DNA of 64,000 nt from an uncultured Acidobacteriota bacterium (GCA_947259165.1 CAMYKY010000002.1:1-64000), one strand, 5' to 3'. Positions 18,647-32,018 are shown, counted from the stretch's first letter. Numbers and translations: made by a program. Notes: a model not told the origin generated them from the sequence alone.

Positions 18647-19519
18647 TTACGGACGGGAGTAGATCAACAACTCTTTGATTTTCCCTCGTCCCCCACCTTT
18701 GGAGTTGATCGAGCGCGGCACCTCCACTTCATCGATCGTCGGGGCGGGTGAGAGCGCCGAGTACAGGTCGCGAATTAGCGCGGTGTCGCTGTTCGAGAGA
18801 ATCACACAAGCCCCGCGAGCGGCCATAGCCTCGAATGCTTGTGCGAGTCGTTCTTGCTCCGGTCGGTGGAACCCGTCGCGCGTGTAGCTCGTGAACTGGC
18901 TAGTTTGAGACAGTGGATCGTAGGGCGGATCCAGATAGACGATGTCGCCGGCTCCACACTCGCTGGTGATGTCGCGAAAGTCGCCAGAACGAAGCTCGGT
19001 GCCCTCGAGCGCCGTCGCGACTGCGAGAAGGTTCTCTCGGTCTACGATCTTCGGGTTATCGTAACGGCCGATCGGAACGTTGAACCCGCCCTTTCGATTC
19101 ACCCGGTACAGGCCGTTGTAGCAGGTTCGATTGAGATAGATGAAGCGGGCGGCGCGCTCGACGGGTGCGTGTGGCACCCGGCCGCGCACGGCGTAGTAGT
19201 GCTCCTCGCTGTGCATCAGCGCGTGGGTTTCGAGCTTGGCGAGAACTTCGTCGACGCTGTCCCGAATCGCTCGATAGGCGCTGATGAGCTCCTCGTTCGA
19301 GTCACCAATGACGCCGGGAAGATCGGGAAAGCTGCGGCGCATCCAAAAGAACATAGCGCCGGCCCCTACGAACGGCTCGACGTAGCGACGGTAGGTTCGC
19401 CCCCTCGGAATGCGCTCAGCGATGGCACCCACGAGCGAGCCTTTCCCGCCGGCCCACTTGACGAACGGGTGCGCGTCTGGAGGAGAGAGCCGGACTTCGC
19501 CCGCAGCAGCATCGCTCAT
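18647..19519 (-). CDS. D12-class DNA N6-adenine methyltransferase (Dam-like)
   Basis: From the ATG at 19519 it has 290 residues; 15 codons further upstream are also open. Family marks are FVKWAGGKGSLV near the start, the SAM motif FVGAGAMFFW, LNRTCYNGLYRVNRKGGFNVP and the catalytic DIVYLDPPYDPLS. It methylates adenine, and D12 enzymes of this shape often recognise GATC. No restriction endonuclease gene lies nearby, so it looks like an orphan methyltransferase. It follows atpC on the same strand after about 70 bases. Confidence 0.88.
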   Translation of the reverse strand: MSDAAAGEVRLSPPDAHPFVKWAGGKGSLVGAIAERIPRGRTYRRYVEPFVGAGAMFFWMRRSFPDLPGVIGDSNEELISAYRAIRDSVDEVLAKLETHALMHSEEHYYAVRGRVPHAPVERAARFIYLNRTCYNGLYRVNRKGGFNVPIGRYDNPKIVDRENLLAVATALEGTELRSGDFRDITSECGAGDIVYLDPPYDPLSQTSQFTSYTRDGFHRPEQERLAQAFEAMAARGACVILSNSDTALIRDLYSALSPAPTIDEVEVPRSINSKGGGRGKIKELLIYSRP

Positions 19520-19559
19520 GACAGCGACGCTATTGTACAGGACTCGAAACAACGAAGCG

Positions 19560-19581
19560 CTCACCCAGTCTTAGCGGTGAG
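19560..19581 (-). terminator. possible weak terminator after atpC
   Basis: A six-base stem (CTCACC/GGTGAG) with a ten-base loop lies nine bases past the atpC stop. There is no clean T run, so function is doubtful. Confidence 0.25.
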
Positions 19582-19589
19582 AGATTTGC

Positions 19590-20009
19590 TCAAGAGCTGT
19601 TGCGGGCTTGCCGTGCGGCAGCTAGACGAGCCTCGGCGCGCTCGAAGTCCGCGCGAGCCGTCTCCATCTCGTAGGCCGTGCCGAACTCCTGCAAACGTTG
19701 TTCGGCACGAGCTTTTGCGGATTCGGCGCGTTCTAGATCGATATCATCCGCGACCTCGGCGGTCTCGACGAGGATGGTGACCTTGTTGGGAAGCACTTCG
19801 GCAAAGCCCCAGTGAACCGCCACGAAATGGTGGTCCTTGCCCATTCGGTAGCGTAGCTGGCCGGCGCGAAGCTGGCTCATGAAAGGCCGGTGGCCAGGCA
19901 GCACACCGAAATGACCGAGGATTCCCGGCGCTTCGACTTCGTCCACATTCTCGCGAACGACGACACCTGCTGGAGTCACGATCTCGAGCTCGAGGTTTTG
20001 TTCTGCCAT
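19590..20009 (-). CDS. atpC: ATP synthase epsilon subunit
   Basis: The 139-residue protein has the epsilon N-terminal beta domain (LELEIVTPAGVVV, GHFGVLPGHRPFMSQL) and the helical C-terminal hairpin that can inhibit rotation. It belongs to the F1 central stalk with gamma. It starts 23 bases after atpD and is the last ATP synthase gene of this operon. Confidence 0.95.
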   Translation of the reverse strand: MAEQNLELEIVTPAGVVVRENVDEVEAPGILGHFGVLPGHRPFMSQLRAGQLRYRMGKDHHFVAVHWGFAEVLPNKVTILVETAEVADDIDLERAESAKARAEQRLQEFGTAYEMETARADFERAEARLAAARQARNSS

Positions 20010-20032
20010 GAGTCAGTCTTTCGCGCTACGGA

Positions 20033-22379
<2,347 letters not shown>

Positions 22380-22396
22380 AGCTAGAGCCTAGGGTC

Positions 22397-24554
<2,158 letters not shown>

Positions 24555-24558
<4 letters not shown>

Positions 24559-25100
24559 GACTTCGTCTCTTCCAACATCTCGATGCTGCGGTCGATGAGC
24601 TGCGTTTGGTCCTTGTCGGTCATGGTCGCCTCGAGCTTCTTGTGGGCCAGGGAGACCGACAACTCCGTAGCGCGCACATAAAGCTTTCGGCGACCGTTCT
24701 CGACTTCGTTGTCAATCTCTCTCTGGGCGATCTCTTTGATACGTTCGGCCTCTATCTGCGCCGCGTTCAAGATCCGTTCTCGCTCTGCCTCGGCGGCCTT
24801 TTTCGCTTCCTGCTTCGCTTCTTCGACTGCGTCGTCGAGGCTGGCCAAAAGGGCTGTGGCTTGTTGGAGCTCGACTTCGGCCTTGGCAGTTTTTTCTATG
24901 GCGTCAGCGAGCTCAGCACGGATTTGGTCGGTTCGCGCCTGCAGGTAACCCGCGAGAGGTTTCCTGACCGCCAGAACCAGAACCAGCGCCACGATAGCGA
25001 AATTCGTGATCCGTGGCAGGTTGCTTCCCTCGGCGGCGTACACGGGATTGGCAACGCCAAACAGCAGCAACAACAATACCGCGCGGTCAAGCCGGCTCAT
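24555..25100 (-). CDS. atpF: ATP synthase b subunit
   Basis: The 181-residue protein begins with a hydrophobic stretch ending VYAAEG that may be a cleaved signal or an extra membrane segment. A second hydrophobic segment follows (TNFAIVALVLVLAVRKPL), then a long Ala/Glu/Lys coiled coil typical of the peripheral stalk. It overlaps both neighbours by four bases. With the b' gene just upstream it probably forms a heterodimeric stalk. Confidence 0.9.
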
Positions 25101-25525
25101 GCAACGTCTCGCCCGAGAATCCGGCTTGCAATCTGGGCCGCTAGCGACTCGGCGTCGCTTTCGAGCTTCAAGACAGCTTTGTCGGCTTCGTCGGATAAGT
25201 GCTTTTTCGCTTCGGCAATTTGCTTTTGCGATGCGTCGCGTCCCTGGTCCAACTCAGCTCTCGCTTTTTGTTGCGCCTCCGATCGGGCGTCGTCCAAAAG
25301 CCGGTAACCCTGGTTACGCGTCTGTTGCACGGCCGCGGCAACATCGGCTCGAGAGTTGTTGATCGTTTGTTGCGCATCGTCCCAAGCGCTCGCGGCCCGC
25401 TCGATGCGAGCTTGTCGCGTCTCCATCGCGGTCGCAAGAGGCTCGAAAAACGCGTTTTTCAAAACGAAAACGAGTCCGAAGACGAGCACAGAAATGATCA
25501 GGGCTGTTACATCAATGGAAATCAA
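25097..25525 (-). CDS. ATP synthase b' (second b-type) subunit
   Basis: A TTG start gives 142 residues: one N-terminal membrane helix (VTALIISVLVFGLVFVLKN), the phrase FFEPLATAMETRQARIERA typical of b subunits, and a long charged coiled coil. Two adjacent but different b-type genes are usual for photosynthetic and some other bacteria and imply a b/b' heterodimer. It is the first gene of the operon; genes for subunits a and c are not here. Confidence 0.88.
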   Translation of the reverse strand: MISIDVTALIISVLVFGLVFVLKNAFFEPLATAMETRQARIERAASAWDDAQQTINNSRADVAAAVQQTRNQGYRLLDDARSEAQQKARAELDQGRDASQKQIAEAKKHLSDEADKAVLKLESDAESLAAQIASRILGRDVA

Positions 25526-25568
25526 GATTGGTTTCCCGGTAAGGCAAAAATGCCCAACAAAGCTTTTA

Positions 25569-25598
25569 ACTATAACACGCGCTGTTCGATGCCGTCAA
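25569..25598 (-). promoter_or_regulatory. sigma70-type promoter of the ATP synthase operon
   Basis: On the minus strand, TTGACG (25593-25598) and TATAGT (25569-25574) are separated by 18 bases. The b' start codon follows about 45 bases downstream. Confidence 0.68.
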
Positions 25599-25643
25599 TG
25601 CAGCGCCGCGAAGCCAAAGGCTCCGAGATCTCACGATATATCA

Positions 25644-26042
25644 TTATGAAGAACCAAATTTCTTCAAATTGTCAGATCCGGGAACCTCACGTGGCGTTTT
25701 CGTTCCACTCATCACGCACTGCCCATCAAACTTCGCGCCTTCGTGGACGATCAGCACTTTGCAGTCAAGGCTGCATTCAGCATGAGCCGTCGGGAGCAGT
25801 TCCACTCGTTCGCTGGCGCGCACTGAGCCGCGAAGTCGTCCACTCACACTCACAATGGCGACATCGACCTCGGCATTGACGTCGGCCGATTCGCCAATCA
25901 CGAGGGTTTTGCCTGACCGGACAGCCCCTTCGAATTTGCCGTCGATCCGAAGCGTGTCGTGGAAGGAGACATCGCCAGAAAACGTCGTGCCCTCATCGAG
26001 AAAACCTTCGAGTTCCCCGCTCCCTTGTTCCTTTTTCCTCAC
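25644..26042 (-). CDS. bactofilin
   Basis: The 132-residue protein is a single bactofilin (DUF583) domain: FLDEGTTFSGDVSFHDTLRIDGKFEG opens the right-handed beta-helix, with repeats such as ESADVNAEVDVAIVSVSGRLRG, flanked by short disordered tails. Bactofilins polymerise without nucleotide and scaffold cell-wall or chromosome-segregation machinery. It lies 113 bases after parB on the same strand, a linkage that in Myxococcus has functional meaning because bactofilins there position ParAB-parS complexes. Start is GTG. Confidence 0.92.
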   Translation of the reverse strand: MRKKEQGSGELEGFLDEGTTFSGDVSFHDTLRIDGKFEGAVRSGKTLVIGESADVNAEVDVAIVSVSGRLRGSVRASERVELLPTAHAECSLDCKVLIVHEGAKFDGQCVMSGTKTPREVPGSDNLKKFGSS

Positions 26043-26155
26043 GGTAGTGAAGCCCCTTTCTTGGTTGTGGCGGCGCGCGGTGTTGTCTCAGGAGTCTGGT
26101 GCTTGGGTCCATAGGGATCCTATCGCGAATCCCGGGTTCCAAGTGCTAGTCGCGG

Positions 26156-27037
26156 TCACGGTTGCGCACTCTTGCTCGAGCGGGCACCGTGCCGGACGAT
26201 CTCGTACAAGCGGTGAAGCTCGTCCTCGGAGTGGAAGTCGATCTCCACCCGCCCACGCTGTCGTTTTCCGCGGCCCTGCCGATGGATCCGGACAACAGTG
26301 CCCAGCATCTGCTCCATCCGGCGCTCGGCCTCGCGGGTATTCGGGTCAACTCTTGGGCTCGTCGGCTTTGCCGGCGGCGTTTTGACTGCCTGAACGCGGC
26401 GCTCTACATCGCGAACGCTCAAGCCTTTCGTAATGACGAGCTGCGCAATTTCGAGCTGGGTCTCGCCGCTCGCGAGCGCGAGCAAGGGACGGGCATGACC
26501 CGGCGAGAGTTGTGATTTCGCGATCAGTTCGCGCACATCGCGAGGTAGCCGCAGAAGTCGTAATAGGTTCGCAACGGTCGACCGATCCTTGCCCACGCGG
26601 GACGCGACCTGTTCCTGCGAATAGCCAAGCTCGGACACCAATCGACGATACGCGGAGGCCTCTTCGATGGGGTTGAGCTCCTCCCGCTGGATGTTCTCCA
26701 CGAGAGCAATTTCGAGGACTTGTTCGTCGGCAACGTCCCGAACGACAACGGGGACTTTTTCGAGACCGGCCTGCTGAGCGGCTCGCCATCGACGCTCCCC
26801 AGCAATGAGCTGGTAGCGGGACCCCGTCTTGCGGACAATTAACGGCTGAACAATGCCCTGTTCCCGCATCGAGCTCGCGAGCTCGGCGAGCTTTCCTTCG
26901 TCGATATGCTGTCGCGGCTGATCCGGATTCGGATCGATGCGTGCTGGATCGACTTCGAGTAGCACGCCGCTTTCTCCCCGGGCAGGCTCCTCGGGCAGAA
27001 GGGCAGCGAGCCCCTTACCGAGAGCTTTCCTCTTCAT
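26156..27037 (-). CDS. parB: chromosome partitioning protein ParB
   Basis: The 293-residue protein has the ParA-stimulating N-terminus (KALGKGLAALLPEE), the CTP-binding/clamping motif LIAGERRWRAA, the NIQREELNPIEEA box, the helix-turn-helix that reads parS (YSQEQVASRVGKDRSTVANL) and a C-terminal dimerisation domain. It loads on parS and slides as a CTP-gated clamp. A perfect parS lies about 0.9 kb away, beside rsmG. The start overlaps parA by 23 bases. Confidence 0.96.
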   Translation of the reverse strand: MKRKALGKGLAALLPEEPARGESGVLLEVDPARIDPNPDQPRQHIDEGKLAELASSMREQGIVQPLIVRKTGSRYQLIAGERRWRAAQQAGLEKVPVVVRDVADEQVLEIALVENIQREELNPIEEASAYRRLVSELGYSQEQVASRVGKDRSTVANLLRLLRLPRDVRELIAKSQLSPGHARPLLALASGETQLEIAQLVITKGLSVRDVERRVQAVKTPPAKPTSPRVDPNTREAERRMEQMLGTVVRIHRQGRGKRQRGRVEIDFHSEDELHRLYEIVRHGARSSKSAQP

Positions 27038-27794
27038 GGCGTAAAATCTCCTTCGTCAAGGCCAGATAGGCCTCAGCTCCTTTGGAACGGATATCGTATA
27101 GCAGGATAGGTTTCCCAAACGACGGTGCTTCGGCCAGTCGAACGTTTCTTGGTATGATCGCATCGAAGACGACGCCTGGAAAAGCCCGGCGCACATCTTC
27201 AATCACTTGCGTCGTCAGATTTGTGCGCTCATCCACCATCGTCAACACAATACCCTCAACCCTCAGCTTGGGGTTGAAGCTGGCTCGCACGCGACCGACC
27301 GTCGACATCAGCTCACTGACGCCCGCAAGCGCAAAAAACTCGCATTGGAGTGGGATGAGAACCGCATCAGCCGCAACAAGGGCATTGACCGTCAACAGAC
27401 CCAACGATGGCGGGCAATCAACAAAAATCCAATCGTAGGCGCCCGCCAACGGCGCCAGCACTTCCTTCAATCGGTACTCGCGGCGAGGCTGATCCACGAG
27501 CTCGATCTCGGCGCCGGTCAGATTCCGCTCCGAAGGAATGAGCTTGAGCCGCTCGAGCGCGGTGTCGAGAATGAGCCCTTCAACGGGAGCGCCGTCGACG
27601 ATCCCGCGATAGATCGTGCTCCCGTTCAGTGATGCACCGTCGACACCGAGCCCGCTCGTCAGGTTCGCTTGTGGATCCATGTCGACGACCAGGGCGCGTT
27701 TTTCCGCAGCAGCGACCGAGGCGCTGACGTTGATCGCCGTCGTGGTCTTGCCCACGCCACCCTTCTGATTCACGATGGCAACAATGCGCGACAT
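27015..27794 (-). CDS. parA: chromosome partitioning ATPase ParA (Soj)
   Basis: The 259-residue protein has the deviant Walker A of the ParA/MinD class (NQKGGVGKTTTAINV), VDMDPQANLTSGLG and the DCPPSLGLLTVNAL motif. ParA dimers on the nucleoid move ParB-parS complexes apart. It lies between rsmG and parB in the usual origin-proximal order. A stem-loop lies in its leader. Confidence 0.96.
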   Translation of the reverse strand: MSRIVAIVNQKGGVGKTTTAINVSASVAAAEKRALVVDMDPQANLTSGLGVDGASLNGSTIYRGIVDGAPVEGLILDTALERLKLIPSERNLTGAEIELVDQPRREYRLKEVLAPLAGAYDWIFVDCPPSLGLLTVNALVAADAVLIPLQCEFFALAGVSELMSTVGRVRASFNPKLRVEGIVLTMVDERTNLTTQVIEDVRRAFPGVVFDAIIPRNVRLAEAPSFGKPILLYDIRSKGAEAYLALTKEILRHEEESSR

Positions 27795-27804
27795 TGATTA
27801 TGGA

Positions 27805-27840
27805 CTCGGATTTCGCCGTGAATTTCCACGGGGGTCCGAG
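27805..27840 (-). promoter_or_regulatory. imperfect stem-loop in the parA leader
   Basis: CTCGGA (27805-27810) pairs with TCCGAG (27835-27840), and inside it CCGTG (27816-27820) pairs with CACGG (27827-27831). It lies just upstream of the parA start codon. Its position could influence parA translation; no family is recognised. Confidence 0.35.
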
Positions 27841-27948
27841 AGCATAGCACAGCAAGATGGCACCTGTTTTTTCCCGCTCGTTGACGAGTCAGCCCGCCCG
27901 GAGCCCTGGCGGCAAAAGAGCGACGCCCGCGACACCGCCTGTCGGAAA

Positions 27949-27964
27949 TGTTTCACGTGAAACA
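27949..27964. promoter_or_regulatory. parS centromere site
   Basis: The 16 bases TGTTTCACGTGAAACA match the bacterial parS consensus exactly, and the palindrome extends two further bases each side (27947-27966). The site touches the rsmG stop codon. It is the loading site for ParB encoded next door. Confidence 0.95.
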
Positions 27965-27965
27965 T

Positions 27966-28586
27966 TCAAGAACGGACATCAGCGACCAAGAGGAACCCAC
28001 CGTCGCGCAGGAGTGGCATCGGGCCGGTACACAGAGCCCACCGACTCTCTAACTCCTCGCGCCCCGCCTTCAAAAGCACTTCGCTACTGATCCAGAGAAA
28101 ACGGCCCGTCGGTGCGAGCTGGCCTGCGATCTTCTCTAGCATATCGGGTCCAACCGCGACACCACGTACGATCACCACGTCGAGCGCAGGCTCCGGCTCC
28201 ACGTTCTCATACCGATCGTGGATCACATGAACGTTGCCAAGGCCCAGGGTTCGAACGGCCTCCCGCAAAAACAGCGCTTTCCGCTCATTCGCCTCCACCA
28301 ATGTCCACGCCACCGCGGGTCGCGCTATCGCAAGAGGCAGCGCCGGGCTGCCACCTCCGGAGCCGATATCGAGGGCTCGACCGTGCTCGGGAAGCCAACT
28401 CAGCGCCGCTAGCGCCTCGGCAAAATAGCGACGGTCTCGCTCTCCTCGAGTCTTGAAACCGACAAGCCTTATCCCCTGCCCCCAGCGAGAAACCAGCCCG
28501 TCGAGGGCTTCGAGACGCTCGAGCGCGACGGCCGGAAGCTGCTTTACTCCGGGGCCCAACACTTTTTCGAGGCGAGCCCTGAACAT
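27966..28586 (-). CDS. rsmG: 16S rRNA (guanine-N7)-methyltransferase RsmG
   Basis: The 206-residue enzyme methylates G527 (E. coli numbering) of 16S rRNA. The SAM-binding motif reads LDIGSGGGSPALPLAI, followed by LVEANERKALFLREA and VVIVRGVA. In most RsmG the motif continues GGFPG; here Ser replaces Phe. It sits in the usual place upstream of parA, 36 bases after jag. Confidence 0.92.
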   Translation of the reverse strand: MFRARLEKVLGPGVKQLPAVALERLEALDGLVSRWGQGIRLVGFKTRGERDRRYFAEALAALSWLPEHGRALDIGSGGGSPALPLAIARPAVAWTLVEANERKALFLREAVRTLGLGNVHVIHDRYENVEPEPALDVVIVRGVAVGPDMLEKIAGQLAPTGRFLWISSEVLLKAGREELESRWALCTGPMPLLRDGGFLLVADVRS

Positions 28587-28622
28587 CTCGTGTCGATGTG
28601 GATTTCTGCTCGCCGGGTCTTT

Positions 28623-29120
28623 CTACGTCGGGATAATAACCACCCGCTTCATCACGCCATCGCCCTCACTTTCCGTCGTCACGCCCTCCAGCTCGGCGAC
28701 TGCCATATGCACGATGCGGCGCTCGTACGGGTTCATGCGGGCAAGCTCCTCTTCTTCTCCTGAGGCCCTAACTCGCTCGGAAACGCGGGCCGCGACCTCT
28801 ATGAGCTCTGCTTCTTTTCGCGCCCGGAATCCTTCACAATCGACGACAATGCGACGATCGCTCAACTCTCGGCCGAAAATGCGGTTCGTCAGATACTGAA
28901 ACACATCCAAGACCTCAGCCCGGTTCCGTATCAGAATCTCGCGGTCTTCACCGTAGAGCTCGACGCGCATCGTTTCCGGGTCGTCCCCGTGCACCTCCAC
29001 ATCCAGGTCCCAATCAAGGTGGTCGAGCATTTGGTCGATGAGCTCCTGAATCGAATCCTCCAAAGCCTCGCTTTCTATCGCGGCGCCTTCCGTCACGTCG
29101 TCCTCCCTCTTGTCCGTCAA
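28623..29120 (-). CDS. jag: KhpB/Jag RNA-binding protein lacking the Jag-N domain
   Basis: A TTG start gives 165 residues. After an acidic N-terminus come a type II KH domain (with LTNRIFGRELSDRRIVVDC) and an R3H domain (MNPYERRIVHMAV, with Arg and His spaced as required). The Jag-N domain that opens many family members is missing, so the protein is short. KhpB binds RNA and affects cell elongation and envelope growth. It follows yidC by 13 bases, as in many genomes. Confidence 0.88.
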   Translation of the reverse strand: MTDKREDDVTEGAAIESEALEDSIQELIDQMLDHLDWDLDVEVHGDDPETMRVELYGEDREILIRNRAEVLDVFQYLTNRIFGRELSDRRIVVDCEGFRARKEAELIEVAARVSERVRASGEEEELARMNPYERRIVHMAVAELEGVTTESEGDGVMKRVVIIPT

Positions 29121-29133
29121 AGCCTAGGGTCCC

Positions 29134-30960
29134 TCACGGCTTCTTTGTCTTTCGTTTCTTGCCCGTCTTGATGCTCTTGACCGCTCCCGCGGACTTTTCC
29201 GCTTCCGCTTGCGCTTCGTCACGGTCCTTGAGGAGTCGGTTTGTGGCCTTTTGCTGGACCATCGACACCAGGTTGTTCGAAAACCAGTAAAGAACGAGCC
29301 CCGACGGTGCCCACAAGAGAATGAAGGTGAACATCACCGGCATGAACGCCATGATCTTCGCTTGCATGGGGTCGGCGCTCGTTTGAGGCGTCATTTTCTG
29401 GATCACGACCTGAGTGGCACCCATGAGAATCGGCAATGCGTACAGCGGGTCGTACTGCGAAAGGTCTTGAATCCAAAAAACGAACGGCGCGTGCCTCAGC
29501 TCGATGGACGCCATCAATAAGCGATAGAACGCAAAAAAGAACGGGATCATCAAGATCATCGGCAGGCAGCCAGATAGCGGGTTCACGCCTTGCTGCTTGT
29601 GCAGCGCCATGATCTCTTGATTCATTTCTTGATAGCGAGGGTCGGTCGGTTTGACCTTCTTGTAGCGATCTCGAATTTTCTGGGTCTGTGGCGCTATTTT
29701 TTGCATCTTCCGCATCGAGACGAAGCTGTAGTGCTTCAGCGGCAAGAGCAAAATGTTAATCAGAACTGTCAGCAGCACAATCGCCCAACCGTAGTTGCCG
29801 ACCCGGTCGTAGATCCCCATCAGCCCGCTGCGCAGCAGGAGCGCGGGGTAGCGCATCCACGCGCCGAGGTCGATGATCTCCTCCATCCCCTGGCCCGGCG
29901 ATAACGCCTGGAGGCGCTCGTACTCCTTGGGCCCAAGATACAGCGTAAACTGGGCCGTGCTCGGCTGCGCCAAAAGATGCGCCGTGATGACCTCTCGGGG
30001 GATGCGATTCGGTTCACCACCGGCATCCCGCGCCTTGGCGTCCTGCGCTTCGTCTACCAGGACGGTAGCCTTCTCGAGCCGGGATCCATAGTCCCCTGCA
30101 TCCGCGCGGTCCGGTAGCATCAGGGCGGCAAAATAGTGCGACGCAACACCGGTCGCTGTCACTGCGACGCCGCGGCCCTCCCCTTCCTCGACTTCGCTCG
30201 CGCTGAACAGCTCCACGTCTCCACGGGAAACAATCACCCCTTGATCCGCTACGATGTAGCGGCTGTTCGCGACTTCGTTTCCAATGCCTGCTCCAAAAAG
30301 CACGGACTTCGACACTTCCCGACCTTGCACCCGGACAGATACCTCGACGCCAACCCGGTAGGACGCCCCGCGGATCGTCAGTCGTTTCTCGACTTCCAGG
30401 CCCCGACCATCCGACCACAAGAGCTCGACGATCTTCTCTTCGTCATCCGAGACGGAGACCCTCGCTGGGCCCTGTACTTCGAACAGTGCCTCCCGAACAG
30501 ACGCCGTCTGGCGATCATCCGCGAGTCGGAGGTCCAACGGCCGAATGTCTAGCTGCTCGGCCGCGACCTGACCCACCATTTCGTAGGGCCGGTTCTCCGC
30601 GTCGAAGTGCTCCGACAGTTGGAAGCTGATCATGCGCGCACCGCGATTCGTCAGCTCCATGCGGTAGAGCGATGTTTCCACCACGACCGACTGCTCCGAT
30701 CCAGCCGCTCGAGCCTCCGCTCCCTCGAGTGCGCCCGTTTCCACCGGCTCCGACTCCAGGGGCGCGCGCTCGTGCCCTGCCGTCTCTGCCGAGCTCCCGC
30801 TCGTCCCGGGCGCAGCACGTTCGCTGACAACATCGGGCGACCCCTCTGCGGCCGGAACTGGCTCCGGAGCAGGAGGCGGTGGGAAGATCCGTGGCCACAA
30901 GGAGACGAGCAGAAACGTCACGCCGAAGAACAAAAGTAGTCGTTTTTCCATCTCGCCCAT
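29134..30960 (-). CDS. yidC: membrane protein insertase YidC
   Basis: The 608-residue protein has the Gram-negative layout: an N-terminal membrane helix, a Pro/Glu/Ala-rich linker, a large periplasmic beta domain (about residues 90-350), and then the five-helix insertase core (YGWAIVLLTVLINILLLPLK, NPLSGCLPMILMIPFFFAFY) with a basic C-terminal tail (KTGKKRKTKKP). It inserts and folds inner-membrane proteins with or without Sec. It lies in the conserved rpmH-rnpA-yidD-yidC-jag order. Confidence 0.96.
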   Translation of the reverse strand: MGEMEKRLLLFFGVTFLLVSLWPRIFPPPPAPEPVPAAEGSPDVVSERAAPGTSGSSAETAGHERAPLESEPVETGALEGAEARAAGSEQSVVVETSLYRMELTNRGARMISFQLSEHFDAENRPYEMVGQVAAEQLDIRPLDLRLADDRQTASVREALFEVQGPARVSVSDDEEKIVELLWSDGRGLEVEKRLTIRGASYRVGVEVSVRVQGREVSKSVLFGAGIGNEVANSRYIVADQGVIVSRGDVELFSASEVEEGEGRGVAVTATGVASHYFAALMLPDRADAGDYGSRLEKATVLVDEAQDAKARDAGGEPNRIPREVITAHLLAQPSTAQFTLYLGPKEYERLQALSPGQGMEEIIDLGAWMRYPALLLRSGLMGIYDRVGNYGWAIVLLTVLINILLLPLKHYSFVSMRKMQKIAPQTQKIRDRYKKVKPTDPRYQEMNQEIMALHKQQGVNPLSGCLPMILMIPFFFAFYRLLMASIELRHAPFVFWIQDLSQYDPLYALPILMGATQVVIQKMTPQTSADPMQAKIMAFMPVMFTFILLWAPSGLVLYWFSNNLVSMVQQKATNRLLKDRDEAQAEAEKSAGAVKSIKTGKKRKTKKP

Positions 30961-30977
30961 GTTTCTACGATGTCTCT

Positions 30978-31283
30978 CTAGGTGTGTCTTTCCGTCTGTC
31001 TTCCGTTGATTCTGGGGGGAACGGGATCAACACCGCCCGGATGGAACGGGTGACACCGCGCCAATCGAGCAATCGTAAGCCAAAGCCCTCTCAATGCCCC
31101 GTGGTTTCGAATCGCCTCGTCCGAGTACCGCGAACAAGAAGGCTCGAACCGGCACGCACCCCGAAACAGCACTCCCAGGCTCACCTGATAAATACCAATT
31201 CCGAGGCGGAGCAAACCGCTGAGCAGAACGCGATCAAGAAACTCAAGGTATCTTTTCAAGCAGTCTTCCCAGGCTACGAACAT
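30978..31283 (-). CDS. yidD: membrane protein insertion efficiency factor YidD
   Basis: The family block is unmistakable: [32 protein letters not shown], then [17 protein letters not shown]. YidD is a short amphipathic protein that helps YidC at the membrane. The start is uncertain because the frame overlaps the 3' end of rnpA. I give the ATG at 31283; a TTG at 31259, preceded by GGAAG, would give a length closer to the family norm. Confidence 0.88.
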   Translation of the reverse strand: MFVAWEDCLKRYLEFLDRVLLSGLLRLGIGIYQVSLGVLFRGACRFEPSCSRYSDEAIRNHGALRGLWLTIARLARCHPFHPGGVDPVPPRINGRQTERHT

Positions 31284-31608
31284 ACGCCGCATCGACGTCC
31301 CGGTACCGTGCCCGACCGATCGGCCCGCGGGCGACCAACACCACATCTGCTGACACCTCACGACGCGGTCGCCTCAAACGGAAAACTTCTCGAAGCAAAC
31401 GCTTCGCGCGGTTGCGCGTCACCGCCCCCCCGACGCGACGGCTTGCCACCACGCCCAAACGGAGAGGGCCGGCTCGATTCGTAACAACGAACGCAACAAA
31501 AAAACGACAGACCACACGCTGCCCCTCTTCGTACGCTCTTTTGAACTCTTTCCCCTGCCGGATTCGCTCGTCGGGTAAGAAGCCCTGCCCGCGGCGAGCG
31601 CTCGTCAC
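31243..31608 (-). CDS. rnpA: ribonuclease P protein component
   Basis: The 121-residue basic protein has the RNase P motif [13 protein letters not shown] and the upstream [17 protein letters not shown]. It assists the RNase P RNA in maturing tRNA 5' ends. Its GTG start overlaps the rpmH stop by four bases (GTGA), so the two are translationally coupled. Confidence 0.94.
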   Translation of the reverse strand: MTSARRGQGFLPDERIRQGKEFKRAYEEGQRVVCRFFVAFVVTNRAGPLRLGVVASRRVGGAVTRNRAKRLLREVFRLRRPRREVSADVVLVARGPIGRARYRDVDAAYVRSLGRLLEKIP

Positions 31609-31739
31609 ACCGCCAGACGATAACGGCCCTTGCGACGACGGCGTGCAAGAACGGCCCTTCCGGCCTTCGAGCGCATACGGATCCGAAATCCGTGAGTCTT
31701 CTTGCGCCGGCGCCGATTCGGTTGAAAGGTTCTCTTCAT
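31605..31739 (-). CDS. rpmH: 50S ribosomal protein L34
   Basis: A 44-codon gene starts at the ATG at 31739 with GAGG just upstream. It encodes [18 protein letters not shown] and continues through [19 protein letters not shown], the near-invariant L34 sequence. It is the promoter-proximal gene of the rpmH-rnpA-yidD-yidC-jag block. Confidence 0.97.
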   Translation of the reverse strand: MKRTFQPNRRRRKKTHGFRIRMRSKAGRAVLARRRRKGRYRLAV

Positions 31740-31817
31740 CTCGCTACCTCAATCCCAAAAACACGATCGCCTGCACTCAAAGATTCCCATTGTTTCAGTG
31801 TCACAGCGAAACTCGAC

Positions 31818-31846
31818 ATCCTACAGTGCCAGGCGCGGTCTGTCAA
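31818..31846 (-). promoter_or_regulatory. rpmH: sigma70 promoter of rpmH
   Basis: On the minus strand a perfect TTGACA (31841-31846) and TAGGAT (31818-31823) are separated by 17 bases. The rpmH start codon lies about 80 bases downstream. Confidence 0.75.
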
Positions 31847-31986
31847 ACGTTGTTGTCTCTCAAAAAAACAGGCCTGCCAGATTTTTTCTTGTTCGACAAT
31901 CCGACCCTATGCTAGTGTACGTCCCTCGTCCGGTCGACATAGACGAATATAATTTCCAACGGGGATGGGGTCCCTCGTATGGCGTT

Positions 31987-31995
31987 TTTTCCACA
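31987..31995 (+). promoter_or_regulatory. DnaA-box-like site upstream of dnaA
   Basis: TTTTCCACA differs from the TTATCCACA consensus at one position. It lies 15 bases from a perfect box in the dnaA leader. Confidence 0.5.
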
Positions 31996-32009
31996 TTTGT
32001 TGAAAAACC

Positions 32010-32018
32010 TGTGGATAA
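32010..32018 (-). promoter_or_regulatory. perfect DnaA box upstream of dnaA
   Basis: TGTGGATAA is the exact complement of the TTATCCACA consensus. Its location about 85 bases before dnaA suits autoregulation of dnaA or an upstream part of a bipartite origin. Confidence 0.8.

Noticed and set aside
31898-31930. Possible dnaA promoter TTGTTC with TAGTGT
   Set aside because: The -10 match is poor and other readings are equally good, so it is not called.
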